A stretch of DNA of 64,000 bases. Source: Lysinibacillus odysseyi. Its GTDB lineage: Bacteria; Bacillota; Bacilli; Bacillales_A; Planococcaceae. Shown here in pieces: positions 1 through 8,560 of the stretch; positions within the stretch are counted from its first letter, which is position 1; each line of letters starts with the position of its first letter. The translations under genes were made by a program, and so were the position numbers. The stretch covers positions 62,001-126,000 of the forward strand of contig JABUKB010000002.1 in NCBI GenBank assembly GCA_014595895.1, read 5' to 3'. Below the pieces are notes generated by a model. It had not been told where the DNA came from, made no database searches, and was given only the letters and a program-made list of their open reading frames with translations.

Positions 1-1108
1 ATAACAGTGTCGGTGCAAAAATATTCCATAGCAGTTCACCTGAACGGTCATTCTCATAAACTAATGTTTTGACTTTGTTCGATAGCCCTCGCGCTTGCTT
101 TGCCATTTCTATCGATGGCGTTTTTAGTTTTTTCACTGGCTCATACTCGAATGTTTCTATATTTAATTCCGTAATTTCTTTTCCTTGTTTTAGGAAGAAG
201 CCTTGACCTGATTTGGCACCTAGCCAGCCGTTTTCTACCATTCTCTTAATGACTGGATTTTCCGCAAACACGGCCTGCTCTTCCCCTGTCGTATGGTCGT
301 ATACGTTTTTTGCTACATGTGCAAATGTATCCAGACCGACTACATCTAATGTACGGAATGTAGCTGATTTAGGGCGGCCGATTAATGGTCCCGTTACCGA
401 ATCTACTTCTCCGACTGAGTAACCGCCTTTTTGCATTTCCTTCATTGTGACAAGTAGCCCGTATGTTCCAATGCGGTTCGCAATAAAGTTCGGTGTATCT
501 TTGGCAATAACAACCCCTTTACCAAGTACATCCTCTCCAAATGTTTGCATAAAAGATAGGACTTCTGGTGCCGTTTGGTTAGACGGGATGACTTCCAATA
601 ATTTTAAATACCTTGGCGGGTTGAAGAAATGTGTCCCTAAGAAGTGCTTTTGGAAATCCTCAGAGCGACCTTCTGCCATCGCATTGATACTAACCCCTGA
701 TGTATTGGAGCTCACGATTGTACCTGGCTTACGTACAGCATCGATTTTCTCCATTAAGCCTTTTTTAATAGCAAGGTTTTCTACAATAACTTCGATGATC
801 CAGTCTACGTCTTTTAAACGTTCAAAATCATCTTCAAAGTTCCCTGTTTGCAGTAGCTGCAAGCTTTTTTTCGTTGTCAGCGGCGCTGGCTTCTGCTTAA
901 CGAGCTTTTGTAATGCAGAATTTGCAAAACGAGTTCGAACTTCTGCACTTTCCAGTGTGTACCCCTTCGCTTGCTCTTCGGCTGTTAATTCTTTCGGCAC
1001 AATATCTAATAAAAGCGTTGGAATACCGATATTTGCTAGATGTGCAGCGATTCCTGACCCCATTACCCCTGAGCCTAAAACGGCAGCTTTTTTAATTTTG
1101 TAAGTCAC
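1..1108 (-). CDS. fadN: 3-hydroxyacyl-CoA dehydrogenase / enoyl-CoA hydratase, FadN type (partial, cut by window edge)
   Basis: This is the N-terminal part of the bifunctional beta-oxidation protein that hydrates enoyl-CoA and oxidises 3-hydroxyacyl-CoA in the cytosol. About 369 codons are visible and the frame stays open to the left edge. A Rossmann NAD site follows the start at once (AVLGSGVMGSGIAAHLAN), then SSNTSG and GTHFFNPPR of the 3-hydroxyacyl-CoA dehydrogenase domain, then the C-terminal dehydrogenase domain with DTPNFIANRIG and GPLIGRPKSATFRTLD. The hydratase part would lie outside the window. The start is GTG with AAGGGGG about nine bases upstream. A FadR-like palindrome at 1142-1159 lies just upstream, which suggests repression until fatty acids are available. 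In Bacillus, fadN heads an operon with fadA and fadE; those genes would lie to the left. Confidence 0.9.
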   Translation of the reverse strand, partial: MTYKIKKAAVLGSGVMGSGIAAHLANIGIPTLLLDIVPKELTAEEQAKGYTLESAEVRTRFANSALQKLVKQKPAPLTTKKSLQLLQTGNFEDDFERLKDVDWIIEVIVENLAIKKGLMEKIDAVRKPGTIVSSNTSGVSINAMAEGRSEDFQKHFLGTHFFNPPRYLKLLEVIPSNQTAPEVLSFMQTFGEDVLGKGVVIAKDTPNFIANRIGTYGLLVTMKEMQKGGYSVGEVDSVTGPLIGRPKSATFRTLDVVGLDTFAHVAKNVYDHTTGEEQAVFAENPVIKRMVENGWLGAKSGQGFFLKQGKEITELNIETFEYEPVKKLKTPSIEMAKQARGLSNKVKTLVYENDRSGELLWNIFAPTLL

Positions 1109-1141
1109 GAGAATTTCCCCCTTCTCCACTCTTTTTCTCAC

Positions 1142-1159
1142 AATGAATAACCATTCATT
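1142..1159. promoter_or_regulatory. FadR-like operator (copy 1)
   Basis: AATGAATAACCATTCATT is an inverted repeat (TGAAT/ATTCA arms) about 34 bp upstream of the fadN GTG start. It resembles the known Bacillus FadR (TetR family) target built on TGAATGA/TCATTCA arms. The same 16 bases recur at 1297-1312. Binding by FadR is inferred. Confidence 0.6.
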
Positions 1160-1296
1160 TTTTGCACAAAAAAATATAAAATCAGTTTTTCTGTCCTTAG
1201 TGTAGAATATTTTCTTAATATTGGCAACTATTTTTAACATTATTTTCTATAGAAATATAGAATCACCTTCGCAAACCTTGATATGACAGCGTTTAA

Positions 1297-1312
1297 AATG
1301 AATAACCATTCA
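1297..1312. promoter_or_regulatory. FadR-like operator (copy 2)
   Basis: AATGAATAACCATTCA repeats the first sixteen bases of the fadN-proximal palindrome exactly, 155 bp away and about 90 bp upstream of the thioredoxin-like gene. Either the thioredoxin-like gene shares fatty-acid control or the two sites cooperate at the fadN promoter. This is inferred from sequence only. Confidence 0.5.
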
Positions 1313-1402
1313 CTATTTTCATATAGAAATTTTAGTGGCGAAACAAATTACTTTTTTCCTTTCCGTAAAATGTGTACACTAAAAAGAAGGAGCGTGATAT
1401 AT

Positions 1403-1720
1403 ATGCAAGAAATTACAACAATGGATCAGTTTAATGAAATTATCAATGGTGACCAGAAAGTAATCATTAAATGGTTTGCTGGCTGGTGCCCGGACTGCAC
1501 ACGTATGAATATGTTTATCGACCCGATTATTGAAGAGTACAATCAATACACTTGGTACTCTATCAACCGCGATAACTTCCCTGAGCAAGCAGAGAAAGAT
1601 CAAGTAATGGGCATTCCATCATTATTAATTTATCAAAATGGTGAGAAGCTAGCGCATTTACACAGTGCCAATGCAAAATCACCTGCACAAGTAGAAGAAT
1701 TTTTACAAGCTCAAGTTTAA
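1403..1720 (+). CDS. thioredoxin-family protein with WCPDC active site
   Basis: A 105-residue single-domain thioredoxin-fold protein. The active-site motif WCPDC occupies residues 28-32, so both cysteines (29 and 32) are present, but the sequence between them is Pro-Asp rather than the Gly-Pro of classical thioredoxin. The cis-proline region is visible as GIPSLLIY. It is likely a cytosolic dithiol oxidoreductase; there is no signal peptide. The ATG at 1403 was chosen because AGAAGGAG lies about nine bases before it; an upstream in-frame ATG at 1283 has no ribosome site. A terminator follows at 1726. A FadR-like palindrome lies upstream at 1297. Partner and substrate cannot be read from the sequence. 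Confidence 0.85.
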   Translation: MQEITTMDQFNEIINGDQKVIIKWFAGWCPDCTRMNMFIDPIIEEYNQYTWYSINRDNFPEQAEKDQVMGIPSLLIYQNGEKLAHLHSANAKSPAQVEEFLQAQV

Positions 1721-1725
1721 TGAAT

Positions 1726-1763
1726 AAAAAAGACAGCACCTATTTTGGGATGCCGTCTTTTTT
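1726..1763 (+). terminator. rho-independent terminator after the thioredoxin-like gene
   Basis: Imperfect stem AAAGACAGCACC / GGGATGCCGTCTTT around TATTTT, followed by a T run. It ends just before the ribosome site of the next gene. Confidence 0.7.
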
Positions 1764-1780
1764 ATATATGGGGTGAAAAA

Positions 1781-2311
1781 ATGCGTGTTTTATTAAATGT
1801 CGATGGGGCTTCCCAATACGCTGAAAAGGTAAAATCAGCATATCGAAATTCCGCCTGCGGTCCTACTACGGCCTATGTCATTTTAAATTATCTACGTCGC
1901 TCGCATAATACAATCGCAATACAAGACATTAATGAGCTATATAAACGTTTAGGCGGTACCAAAATTGGTTTATTTACATGGCGCTTTATAAAAAATTTAC
2001 GCAAGGAGCTTGGACCAAATTTTCATATAGCACGGTGCTCGTTAACTGAGGCACTTGATCAGCTACAAAAGGGCTATCCTGTCGCCATGAAATTCGACCA
2101 GTATTTTACCTTTCAATGGTTCGCAAAAAACAAGCCGCTCTATAAATATCACTGGGTACCCCTTATTGGCTATGAACTGAAAAATGAAGAGCTTTATTTA
2201 ATCATTCACGATAATGGCGGGCGCAAACGTGACAGCCGAATTTGCTCCGTCAAATATGAAGACAATAAACATGTTCTCCGTTTTGTGAAAATAGAGCCCT
2301 TACATACGTAA
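1781..2311 (+). CDS. C39-type papain-like fold protein (peptidase C39-like)
   Basis: A 176-residue protein with the layout of the peptidase C39-like (papain-fold) family. The candidate nucleophile is Cys26 in NSACGPTTAYVILNYL, the candidate histidine lies in YKYHWVPLIGYE, and an Asp/Asn follows in IIHDNGG. The spacing and the aromatic-His-x-Val-Pro-Leu-Ile-Gly-Tyr block are typical of C39_2 members. No signal peptide or membrane segment is seen, so it differs from bacteriocin ABC-transporter leader peptidases; substrate unknown. The start at 1781 follows GGGGTG; an upstream ATG at 1745 lies inside the preceding terminator and was rejected. It is a single-gene unit closed by the terminator at 2293. 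Confidence 0.7.
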   Translation: MRVLLNVDGASQYAEKVKSAYRNSACGPTTAYVILNYLRRSHNTIAIQDINELYKRLGGTKIGLFTWRFIKNLRKELGPNFHIARCSLTEALDQLQKGYPVAMKFDQYFTFQWFAKNKPLYKYHWVPLIGYELKNEELYLIIHDNGGRKRDSRICSVKYEDNKHVLRFVKIEPLHT

Positions 2312-2323
2312 GAGCTCTTTTTC
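2293..2323 (+). terminator. rho-independent terminator overlapping the C39-like stop codon
   Basis: Stem AGAGCCCTTAC / GTAAGAGCTCT with ATAC loop, then TTTTT. It includes the stop codon at 2309-2311 and touches the stop of the convergent exonuclease gene. Confidence 0.8.
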
Positions 2324-3201
2324 TATGCCATGCCTAACGCCTTTGCATGTTTCACAATTAACCTGAAACCGCTCTCTTGTAGCTGTTCTGCTTGTTGTGC
2401 ATAGTTTGTTGGAATGATTAGCTCATCCAATGCACAGTCAATCTGAGCATCGCTATCTATTTTAGCTAGTTCATAGGATAGCTTCAGCATATTTTGATGT
2501 TCTCCAATCTTGATTTGCTGTCCTGCTTTCAGTTCATGGAGCGACGCCAATACCCCGTCTACTGAACCATAATCTTGAATGAGTTTTAACGCGGTTTTCG
2601 GTCCGATACCGCGCACCCCTGGGTAACCATCACTCGCATCGCCCATAAAGGCTTTGACATGTGCGAATTGCTCCGGCTCGATCCCATACTCCGTAATGAA
2701 ACGTTCCATCGTATACACGTCATATTCTGTATAGCCTTTTTTCGTAAAAGCGATTGTTGTGGACGGATTTAAAATTTGCAATAAATCCTTATCCCCACTA
2801 ATAACTGTAATCTGATTATCGTTTTGCCATTTTTTCACCATAGATCCAATCAGGTCATCCGCTTCTAACCCTTTTACACCGAAGTTCGTCCAACCTAGCA
2901 TTTCGGAAATATCCTTAGCTAAATCAAATTGCGGCAACATTTCCTCCGGTGGTGCTGGACGATTGGACTTATATCCCTCAAATAAGTCATTGCGGAATGT
3001 ATGTACTCCCATATCCCAGCACACGGCAATATGTGTTGGCTGCATGAGGGTTTGTGCAGTCAGGACATGACGGGCGAATCCTTGTACCCCGTTTGTCGGC
3101 GTGCCATCCTCTAATCGAATAAATTGATTCATCGCTGCGGATGCAAAAAATGAACGGAACAATAAAGCCATTCCATCCACGACAAGTAAATGTTTGGTCA
3201 T
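2323..3201 (-). CDS. ypcP: 5'-3' exonuclease, YpcP type (PolI N-terminal-domain homologue)
   Basis: A 292-residue free-standing homologue of the DNA polymerase I 5'-3' exonuclease domain. Metal-binding acidic motifs are visible: LVVDGMALLFRSFFA near the N-terminus, GLEADDLIGS and ISGDKDLLQIL centrally, then the helix-three-turn-helix GYPGVRGIGPKTALKLIQDY with the preceding GDASD aspartates. The family removes RNA primers and flaps and backs up PolI in Bacillus. The ATG at 3201 was chosen because GAGAGG lies eight bases upstream; the TTG two codons earlier is too close to that site. The gene stands alone, and its stop overlaps the convergent terminator. Confidence 0.9.
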   Translation of the reverse strand: MTKHLLVVDGMALLFRSFFASAAMNQFIRLEDGTPTNGVQGFARHVLTAQTLMQPTHIAVCWDMGVHTFRNDLFEGYKSNRPAPPEEMLPQFDLAKDISEMLGWTNFGVKGLEADDLIGSMVKKWQNDNQITVISGDKDLLQILNPSTTIAFTKKGYTEYDVYTMERFITEYGIEPEQFAHVKAFMGDASDGYPGVRGIGPKTALKLIQDYGSVDGVLASLHELKAGQQIKIGEHQNMLKLSYELAKIDSDAQIDCALDELIIPTNYAQQAEQLQESGFRLIVKHAKALGMA

Positions 3202-3292
3202 CTTCAAAGCCTCTCTTTCTTCATTGTGCTATTATAGCAAATCATGGACATTTGCCGGCAATATTAAATTACTTATAACATTTGGTCATTTT

Positions 3293-3321
3293 TTAACTTT
3301 CCAAATATTTTATTGTATACT
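3293..3321 (+). promoter_or_regulatory. possible SigA promoter for the SPFH/zinc-ribbon operon
   Basis: A good -10 TATACT (3316-3321) follows a weak -35 TTAACT (3293-3298) at 17-bp spacing, about 30 bp before the coding start. No TGAAAC/CGTA SigW-type promoter was seen, although the related Bacillus ydjGHI genes are SigW-controlled. Confidence 0.45.
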
Positions 3322-3351
3322 TTAGTTAACAATATGTTAGGAGGCTCATCT

Positions 3352-4653
3352 ATGGGATTAATTCAAGCAGGTGTTGGAGCAGCAGCAGGTGTACTGGCAG
3401 ATCAATGGCGTGAATATTTCTATTGTGAATCTATGCCAGCAGATGTACTTATCACAAAAGCAGAAAAGCGCGGCGGAAAGCGCAGTTTCATTAATAGAGG
3501 CAGCAATAATATTATTAGCAATGGTTCTATTATCGCCATTAACGAAGGTCAGGCAATGATTATTGTGGAACAAGGAAAAATCATTGAACTTTGTGCTGAG
3601 CCTGGCGAGTTTTTATTTGATACATCAACAGAACCAAGTATTTTCTATGGTGACCTCAGTGCAAATATTAAAGAAACATTTAACCAACTGGGCAAACGTA
3701 TTGCTTTTGGCGGTGAAGCACCGAAGGATCAGCGTGTCTATTTCTTTAATAAAAAAGAAATTCCAGGCAATAAATATGGCACCCCTACTCCTATTCCCTT
3801 TCGCGTAATTGATCAAAATATCGGTTTAGATATTGATATTTCTGTTCGCTGTCATGGTGAATATTCATTTAAAATCATCGACCCCATTTTATTTTATACA
3901 AACGTATCAGGGAATGTAGAAACAGATTTTCGCCGTTCACAAATTGACTCCCAATTACGTACAGAATTACTGACAGCGTTACAGCCTGCATTTGCTAAAA
4001 TTTCAGCAATGGGTATTCGCTATAGCGCTTTACCAGGACATACATTAGAGCTTTCTCACGCACTAAATGAAGTACTATCTGAAAAATGGGCTAAATCCCG
4101 TGGCATTCAAATTGTGGAATTTGGTGTGAGCACGGTGAAAGCAAACGAAGAAGACGAGGAAATGATTAAAAAGCTTCAGCGGAATGCTGTATTACGCAAC
4201 CCAAATATGGCAGCTGCCACATTAACAGGAGCACAAGCTGACGCTTTAACAAAAGCAGCCGAAAATGATGCCGGGGCCTTTGTAGGATTCGGCGGCTTAC
4301 AAATGGCCAATAATGCAGGTGGGATGAATGCTGGTGATTTATTTAACATGGGACAGCAACAGCCTCCACAAGCTTCAGCTGCACAAGCTGAAAATGGATG
4401 GACTTGTCAATGTGGTGCACAAAATACAGGCAAGTTCTGCTCACAGTGCGGTACACCAAAGCCAGAACCAGCAGGCACGTGGAATTGTGCTTGCGGTGCT
4501 ACAAACACAGGTAAGTTTTGTACGGAATGTGGTACAGCGAAACCAGCTACCAGCGTGATCACATGTGATAAATGCGGATGGAAAGCAGAAAATGCCACAC
4601 CTAACTTCTGTCCTGAATGCGGTGATCCGATTACTGAAGCAGATTTCCAATAA
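3352..4653 (+). CDS. SPFH-domain protein with three C-terminal zinc ribbons (YdjI-like)
   Basis: A 433-residue protein of the bacterial 'virion core protein-like' SPFH family to which Bacillus subtilis YdjI belongs. Residues 1 to about 300 form the SPFH-type region (RVYFFNKKEIPGNKYGTP, then the PIPFRV block). A Gly/Ala/Gln-rich linker leads to three CxCG/CxxC...CxxCG zinc ribbons at about residues 351-367, 379-395 and 404-424. In B. subtilis, YdjI joins a membrane complex with YdjG and YdjH that recruits PspA under envelope stress. The next gene encodes a YdjG-like membrane protein 12 bp downstream, which supports that role. No pspA or ydjH is adjacent. The ATG at 3352 follows TTAGGAGG; an upstream in-frame ATG at 3313 has no ribosome site. 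Confidence 0.8.
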   Translation: MGLIQAGVGAAAGVLADQWREYFYCESMPADVLITKAEKRGGKRSFINRGSNNIISNGSIIAINEGQAMIIVEQGKIIELCAEPGEFLFDTSTEPSIFYGDLSANIKETFNQLGKRIAFGGEAPKDQRVYFFNKKEIPGNKYGTPTPIPFRVIDQNIGLDIDISVRCHGEYSFKIIDPILFYTNVSGNVETDFRRSQIDSQLRTELLTALQPAFAKISAMGIRYSALPGHTLELSHALNEVLSEKWAKSRGIQIVEFGVSTVKANEEDEEMIKKLQRNAVLRNPNMAAATLTGAQADALTKAAENDAGAFVGFGGLQMANNAGGMNAGDLFNMGQQQPPQASAAQAENGWTCQCGAQNTGKFCSQCGTPKPEPAGTWNCACGATNTGKFCTECGTAKPATSVITCDKCGWKAENATPNFCPECGDPITEADFQ

Positions 4654-4665
4654 GGAGGACTTCAT

Positions 4666-5763
4666 ATGTCAACCGAATATGAACAATTACGGGAAGTAGA
4701 TAAATATGACGCGCAGTGTCCTTCCTGCGCGGCACCGATTCAGTTTAATCCGGCGACAGGAAATTTAAGCTGTGCCTATTGCGGATATGAAGAGCATATT
4801 CCCGAACCTGAAAAGGATGAGGATCGCATTGCCCAGGAAATTAGTTTAGAGTCGGCGACAAACCGCAAAAACTTTGATTGGGGAACAGAAAAGAAGGTCG
4901 TGATTTGTGATGCCTGTGCAGCTGAATCGGTATATGATGCCCTTGAATTGGCCAATGTGTGCCCTTATTGCGGATCTAACCATGTGATGGAAAGCTCAGC
5001 CGAAAATTCCCTTGCTCCAAATGGTATCTGTCCGTTCGAAGTGACAAGTACACAGGCGGATGACTATTTTAAACGCTGGATTAAAGGCAGATGGTTTATG
5101 CCGAATAACGCTAAAAAAACAGCAAAGGCGGATGCATTTAAAGGCGTTTACTTGCCATTTTGGACCTTCGATTCAAAAACAGCATCACGCTACCAAGCAC
5201 AATATGGCATTAACTATACAACAACGGATAAAGATGGGAAAACAGAAGTACATACCAGGTATTATCCCACTAGTGGTTTTTATCAAGAATTTATCGATGA
5301 TGAGCTTGTATGTGCGACCAATCGCCATAATACAAGCATGCTGCAAGCCGTGGCTCCATTTGATACAAATAACAGCCGCGCTTATAGCAAGGAATATTTA
5401 AGCGGCTATATTGCCGAACGGTATAGCATTGGATTAGAAGAGGGCTGGAAAGAGGCACAGGCTAGCATGCACAATCATTTAAGCAGTCAAATTGAATGGC
5501 AAATACGCACGCAACATAACGCAGATTCTGTGCGCGGTTTACATTTTTCCACGGTTCATTCCGATGTCACCTTTAAATATGTGATGTTACCTGTATGGCT
5601 ATCCTCTTTTCGCTATAATGATAAAGTATTTCAATTTATGGTGAACGGACAGACCGGTAAAGTGGCTGGGCAAACACCGATCTCTATTATTAAAGTAACC
5701 TTGGCTATTATCGCAACGATATTGATTGTAGCTATTCTCTATTTCTTCTTTGGGGAGCAATAA
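4666..5763 (+). CDS. zinc-ribbon membrane protein (YdjG-like)
   Basis: A 365-residue protein with two N-terminal zinc ribbons, CPSCAAPIQFNP...CAYCG (about residues 18-40) and CDACAAESVYDA...CPYCG (about 83-105). A soluble middle region of the 'primosomal protein N-prime-like' annotation class follows (LPFWTFDSKTASRYQA). One C-terminal membrane helix lies at about 337-361 and ends in a short tail. It is therefore probably a tail-anchored cytoplasmic protein. It is translationally linked to the SPFH gene (12-bp gap, TAAGGAGG ribosome site). By analogy with YdjG it should anchor the SPFH partner at the membrane. The helicase-like names often given to this family have no support in these motifs: there is no Walker A site. 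Confidence 0.8.
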   Translation: MSTEYEQLREVDKYDAQCPSCAAPIQFNPATGNLSCAYCGYEEHIPEPEKDEDRIAQEISLESATNRKNFDWGTEKKVVICDACAAESVYDALELANVCPYCGSNHVMESSAENSLAPNGICPFEVTSTQADDYFKRWIKGRWFMPNNAKKTAKADAFKGVYLPFWTFDSKTASRYQAQYGINYTTTDKDGKTEVHTRYYPTSGFYQEFIDDELVCATNRHNTSMLQAVAPFDTNNSRAYSKEYLSGYIAERYSIGLEEGWKEAQASMHNHLSSQIEWQIRTQHNADSVRGLHFSTVHSDVTFKYVMLPVWLSSFRYNDKVFQFMVNGQTGKVAGQTPISIIKVTLAIIATILIVAILYFFFGEQ

Positions 5764-5792
5764 AAGCAGATGTGCTAGGCACATCTGCTTTT
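5762..5792. terminator. bidirectional terminator between the ydjG-like and ubiB-like genes
   Basis: Perfect 14-bp stem AAAAGCAGATGTGC / GCACATCTGCTTTT with a 3-base loop and T runs on both strands. It overlaps the stop codons of both convergent genes. Confidence 0.9.
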
Positions 5793-7788
5793 ATAATCTC
5801 TTCATATTGCGAATCGCTTGAATCGATAATCGTACAAGTAAAATGGCACATAAAAACAACCCTAAATAAGCAGCGGTATTTAAGTAAATCGCGTATACCG
5901 TATGCGTAAATTGAGAAATTGCTAATAATGCCACTGAAATAATGCCAAAAGTAATGCCGACCATCAATAATACGAATTGAGAGAATAATTGCGTCACAAA
6001 GTTAGCATTTGCTTTATCGGAAAAAATATCATGGTGCAAAATAATTTTACCGCTCTCTACCTTCTTGAATAACTGATCAATCCGGCGCGGGATTTTGCGG
6101 ATATTCGGCAAAATCAATGCCACTTCTTCTTCGAGCCGTTCCATCGTAGCACCAGGATTCTTAAACGGTCTTTTTAAGCTGCTTTTTACATACTCATTCG
6201 AGAATAATTTGGCTTCCTGGAAAATATCGAATGTTGGATCGACCACACGCAATGTGCCATCTAATGTCACCAATGCACGTAAAGCCACACTTACAGACGG
6301 ATAAAAGTTCAGCCCAAATTTCCGCACTACTGTAAATAAAGAATAAATGAGTTCATCTGTCGGAACATGATTTGCATAAGAAATTTTTAGCAAAATTTGA
6401 CTAAGCGCCTGTTCCATCTGTCCGCGCTCTGCCTCATCTGCATTTTCAATTAACAACATAATCCCATCAAATAAAATACTAGGATCATTTTGATGAATTC
6501 CTACCAAAAACCACTTCATTCCCTCTTGCTGCTGAGGTCCTAGACGCCCGACTGCACCAAAATCCAATAGCGTAGGCACCCCTTTGAAACTTTCGATATA
6601 GACATTACCGGGATGAGGGTCCGCATGAAATACGCCCGCCATTAAAATTTGCTCTAAAAAGCTGTACAATAAATTTTCGGCAAATTCATGACGGTCGATA
6701 TCGAATTGCTCAAATAAATCATCCGCCTGCGCTACTGACTTCCCCTCTACATAATCCATTACAAGCATGTTTTGATTGCTATACGTTAAGTGAACGCGCG
6801 GAATCTCCACAGGGAGTACAGTCTTTTTCATCAAATTGGCTACTTGGATTGTATTACGTGCCTCGATATCAAAGTCTACTTCCTCTTTCAGTGCAACAGC
6901 AAATCCAACAGCTAGCTCTCTAAACCCCATACTCTCTGCCCATGTAGATTTTTCAGTGATCCAATTAGCGAATTCTACTAAAATATCTAAGTCATCCCGC
7001 ATAATTTCTTTCACTTCAGGCTTTAATAGCTTGACGACTACTTGTTCATTTGTCTCTCGCAGTACTGCCCTATGTACTTGTCCAATCGACGCAGCTGCTA
7101 AAGGTTCGTCTGAAAAATAGCTAAACACCTGTGATAGTGGTTTCTTTAAGTTTTGTTGTAAAATCGCTTCAACTTGTTGCGAGGAAAGCGGCGGAGCATT
7201 TTGTTGTAACTTTTCTAGCTCCTCGATAAATACTGGGGGAAACAATTCTTTTCTCGTCGATAGCACTTGTCCGAATTTAATAAATATGCCACCCGATTGT
7301 TCCAATGTTAACCGCAAGGCGATGGCGATTTCTCGCTCATCTTCACGATGGCGCACATATTTCATTGCTCTCGCCGTTCCATTGGTCGCTGCAATTTTGA
7401 TGACTTGTCGTAAACGCTTTTGTCTACGCCAATAGAGTCCTAAACGCATCACTATATTTTGCTTTTCCCTTATGGGTGTACCATTATCATTGAGGGCAAT
7501 CGGATCAAATAATTCGAAAATCAAGTAAAGCAACATCGAGATTAGTAGCATGCTCCCTATCCATAAGAGGGTGGCTATATTTAATACCGATTCTACAATT
7601 TCTGTTGGATCAAGTGGATTGGTACGTAAATAACTATACCAAAATACAAATGTTGTCAGGGTTACACTAATGATAACCGATAACATACGTTTGAATAAAT
7701 TGACGTTGGAACCTATTAAACGCCCGCTTATAAAGAAGATTAGTATCCCGGCAAATAATATTTGCAAGGTGAAAAACCATATATTCAT
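5791..7788 (-). CDS. ABC1/UbiB-family atypical kinase with membrane segments at both ends
   Basis: A 665-residue member of the ABC1/ADCK/UbiB family of atypical kinases or ATPases linked to quinone and lipid metabolism. Family signatures are present: IFIKFGQVLSTR (the KxGQ motif), EPLAAASIGQVHRA (the Ala-rich nucleotide loop), HADPHPGNV and LLDFGAVGRL (catalytic and metal-binding). Three predicted membrane helices occupy residues 1 to about 95 and two more lie at the C-terminus, so the kinase domain is tethered at both ends. The start overlaps the OsmC stop by four bases (ATGA), so the two are co-translated. Menaquinone synthesis or membrane lipid homeostasis is possible; the exact target is unknown. 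Confidence 0.88.
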   Translation of the reverse strand: MNIWFFTLQILFAGILIFFISGRLIGSNVNLFKRMLSVIISVTLTTFVFWYSYLRTNPLDPTEIVESVLNIATLLWIGSMLLISMLLYLIFELFDPIALNDNGTPIREKQNIVMRLGLYWRRQKRLRQVIKIAATNGTARAMKYVRHREDEREIAIALRLTLEQSGGIFIKFGQVLSTRKELFPPVFIEELEKLQQNAPPLSSQQVEAILQQNLKKPLSQVFSYFSDEPLAAASIGQVHRAVLRETNEQVVVKLLKPEVKEIMRDDLDILVEFANWITEKSTWAESMGFRELAVGFAVALKEEVDFDIEARNTIQVANLMKKTVLPVEIPRVHLTYSNQNMLVMDYVEGKSVAQADDLFEQFDIDRHEFAENLLYSFLEQILMAGVFHADPHPGNVYIESFKGVPTLLDFGAVGRLGPQQQEGMKWFLVGIHQNDPSILFDGIMLLIENADEAERGQMEQALSQILLKISYANHVPTDELIYSLFTVVRKFGLNFYPSVSVALRALVTLDGTLRVVDPTFDIFQEAKLFSNEYVKSSLKRPFKNPGATMERLEEEVALILPNIRKIPRRIDQLFKKVESGKIILHHDIFSDKANANFVTQLFSQFVLLMVGITFGIISVALLAISQFTHTVYAIYLNTAAYLGLFLCAILLVRLSIQAIRNMKRL

Positions 7789-8228
7789 TGATCCACCCCC
7801 GCTATTTGAACTTTTACTATAACATCTACATTCCCTTTTAATGCTTTGCTAATCATGCATGTCCGCTCCGCCTTCTCAGCTAAACGGTGTGTTATGCTGA
7901 TATGACGCTCCGATAACTCTTCTAGTGAGACAGTGACATGATGGATAATGGTTTCATATGTAAAGACACCATTCGTCACGTCTACAATCCCTTCTGACGT
8001 ACAGTGTAGTGTAGCCTGAATCGATGTTCTTTCTAGCATGGCTGCAAGTGAAATAATATAGCATGTAGCGGAAGCAGCTAGCAGCATCTCATCTGGATTC
8101 GTGCCCACTCCCGGTCCGTCCATTTCAGGAGGAATGGATATGTTTGTTTGCAAACGCTGTGCCTCGATTGTGCCTACTCCATTTCTTCCTGCTGCCCACT
8201 CTGTCGTTAATGTAAATGTATGCTTCAT
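7785..8228 (-). CDS. OsmC-family peroxiredoxin-like protein
   Basis: A 147-residue OsmC/Ohr-fold protein, a family of thiol-dependent hydroperoxide reductases. Both conserved cysteines are present: Cys56 in AASATCYIIS and Cys124 in AERTCMIS. The N-terminal GPGVGTNPDEMLLAA block, before the first cysteine helix, is typical of the SACOL1771-type subgroup. The ATG follows a GGGGGAG ribosome site. It is the first gene of a two-gene operon with the UbiB-like kinase (four-base overlap), which suggests a shared role in protecting membrane lipids or quinones from oxidation; that link is inferred. Confidence 0.85.
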   Translation of the reverse strand: MKHTFTLTTEWAAGRNGVGTIEAQRLQTNISIPPEMDGPGVGTNPDEMLLAASATCYIISLAAMLERTSIQATLHCTSEGIVDVTNGVFTYETIIHHVTVSLEELSERHISITHRLAEKAERTCMISKALKGNVDVIVKVQIAGVDQ

Positions 8229-8400
8229 AGTTTACACTCCCCCTGCTCTCAGAAATTAATATATTCATAATATACTATGCGAATAGGACGTGAAGTAATC
8301 TGGATACGTTTCATCATTTCTTTACTGGCCCTTCTCATCTTTTATCTAATCCGATAGATTATGTAATTTCATTCTAATACACTGAATATCATTTCACCAA

Positions 8401-8560
8401 AGCAAAGGAACCGTCTAAAAAGTCATTTCGGGACGGAATCTTTGCGACGAAGATAGCGGCATTTTGATGCGACCGCCGCAGGAACACTACTTCCTGAGAG
8501 ATAATGATCCAATAGAATAAGGGGTATCCAGAAAGTTTTACTTTCTGGATACCCCTTTTA
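8401..8560. repeat. dispersed intergenic repeat, copy A (ends in a hairpin)
   Basis: About 160 bp, aligned end to end with 17156-17314. Shared blocks include AAAGTCATTT, GCGGCATTTTGATGCGACC and AATAGAATAA. The right end is a perfect 15-bp stem GGGGTATCCAGAAAG / CTTTCTGGATACCCC at 8521-8555 followed by TTTT, which can act as a terminator. The hairpin abuts the stop of the methyltransferase gene. The minus-strand open frame across it is not considered a gene. The rest of the gap, 8229-8400, shows nothing recognisable. Confidence 0.8.

Noticed and set aside
447-1103. Plus-strand 218-codon open frame
   Set aside because: It is the antisense of fadN, whose minus-strand frame shows all family motifs and a proper start.
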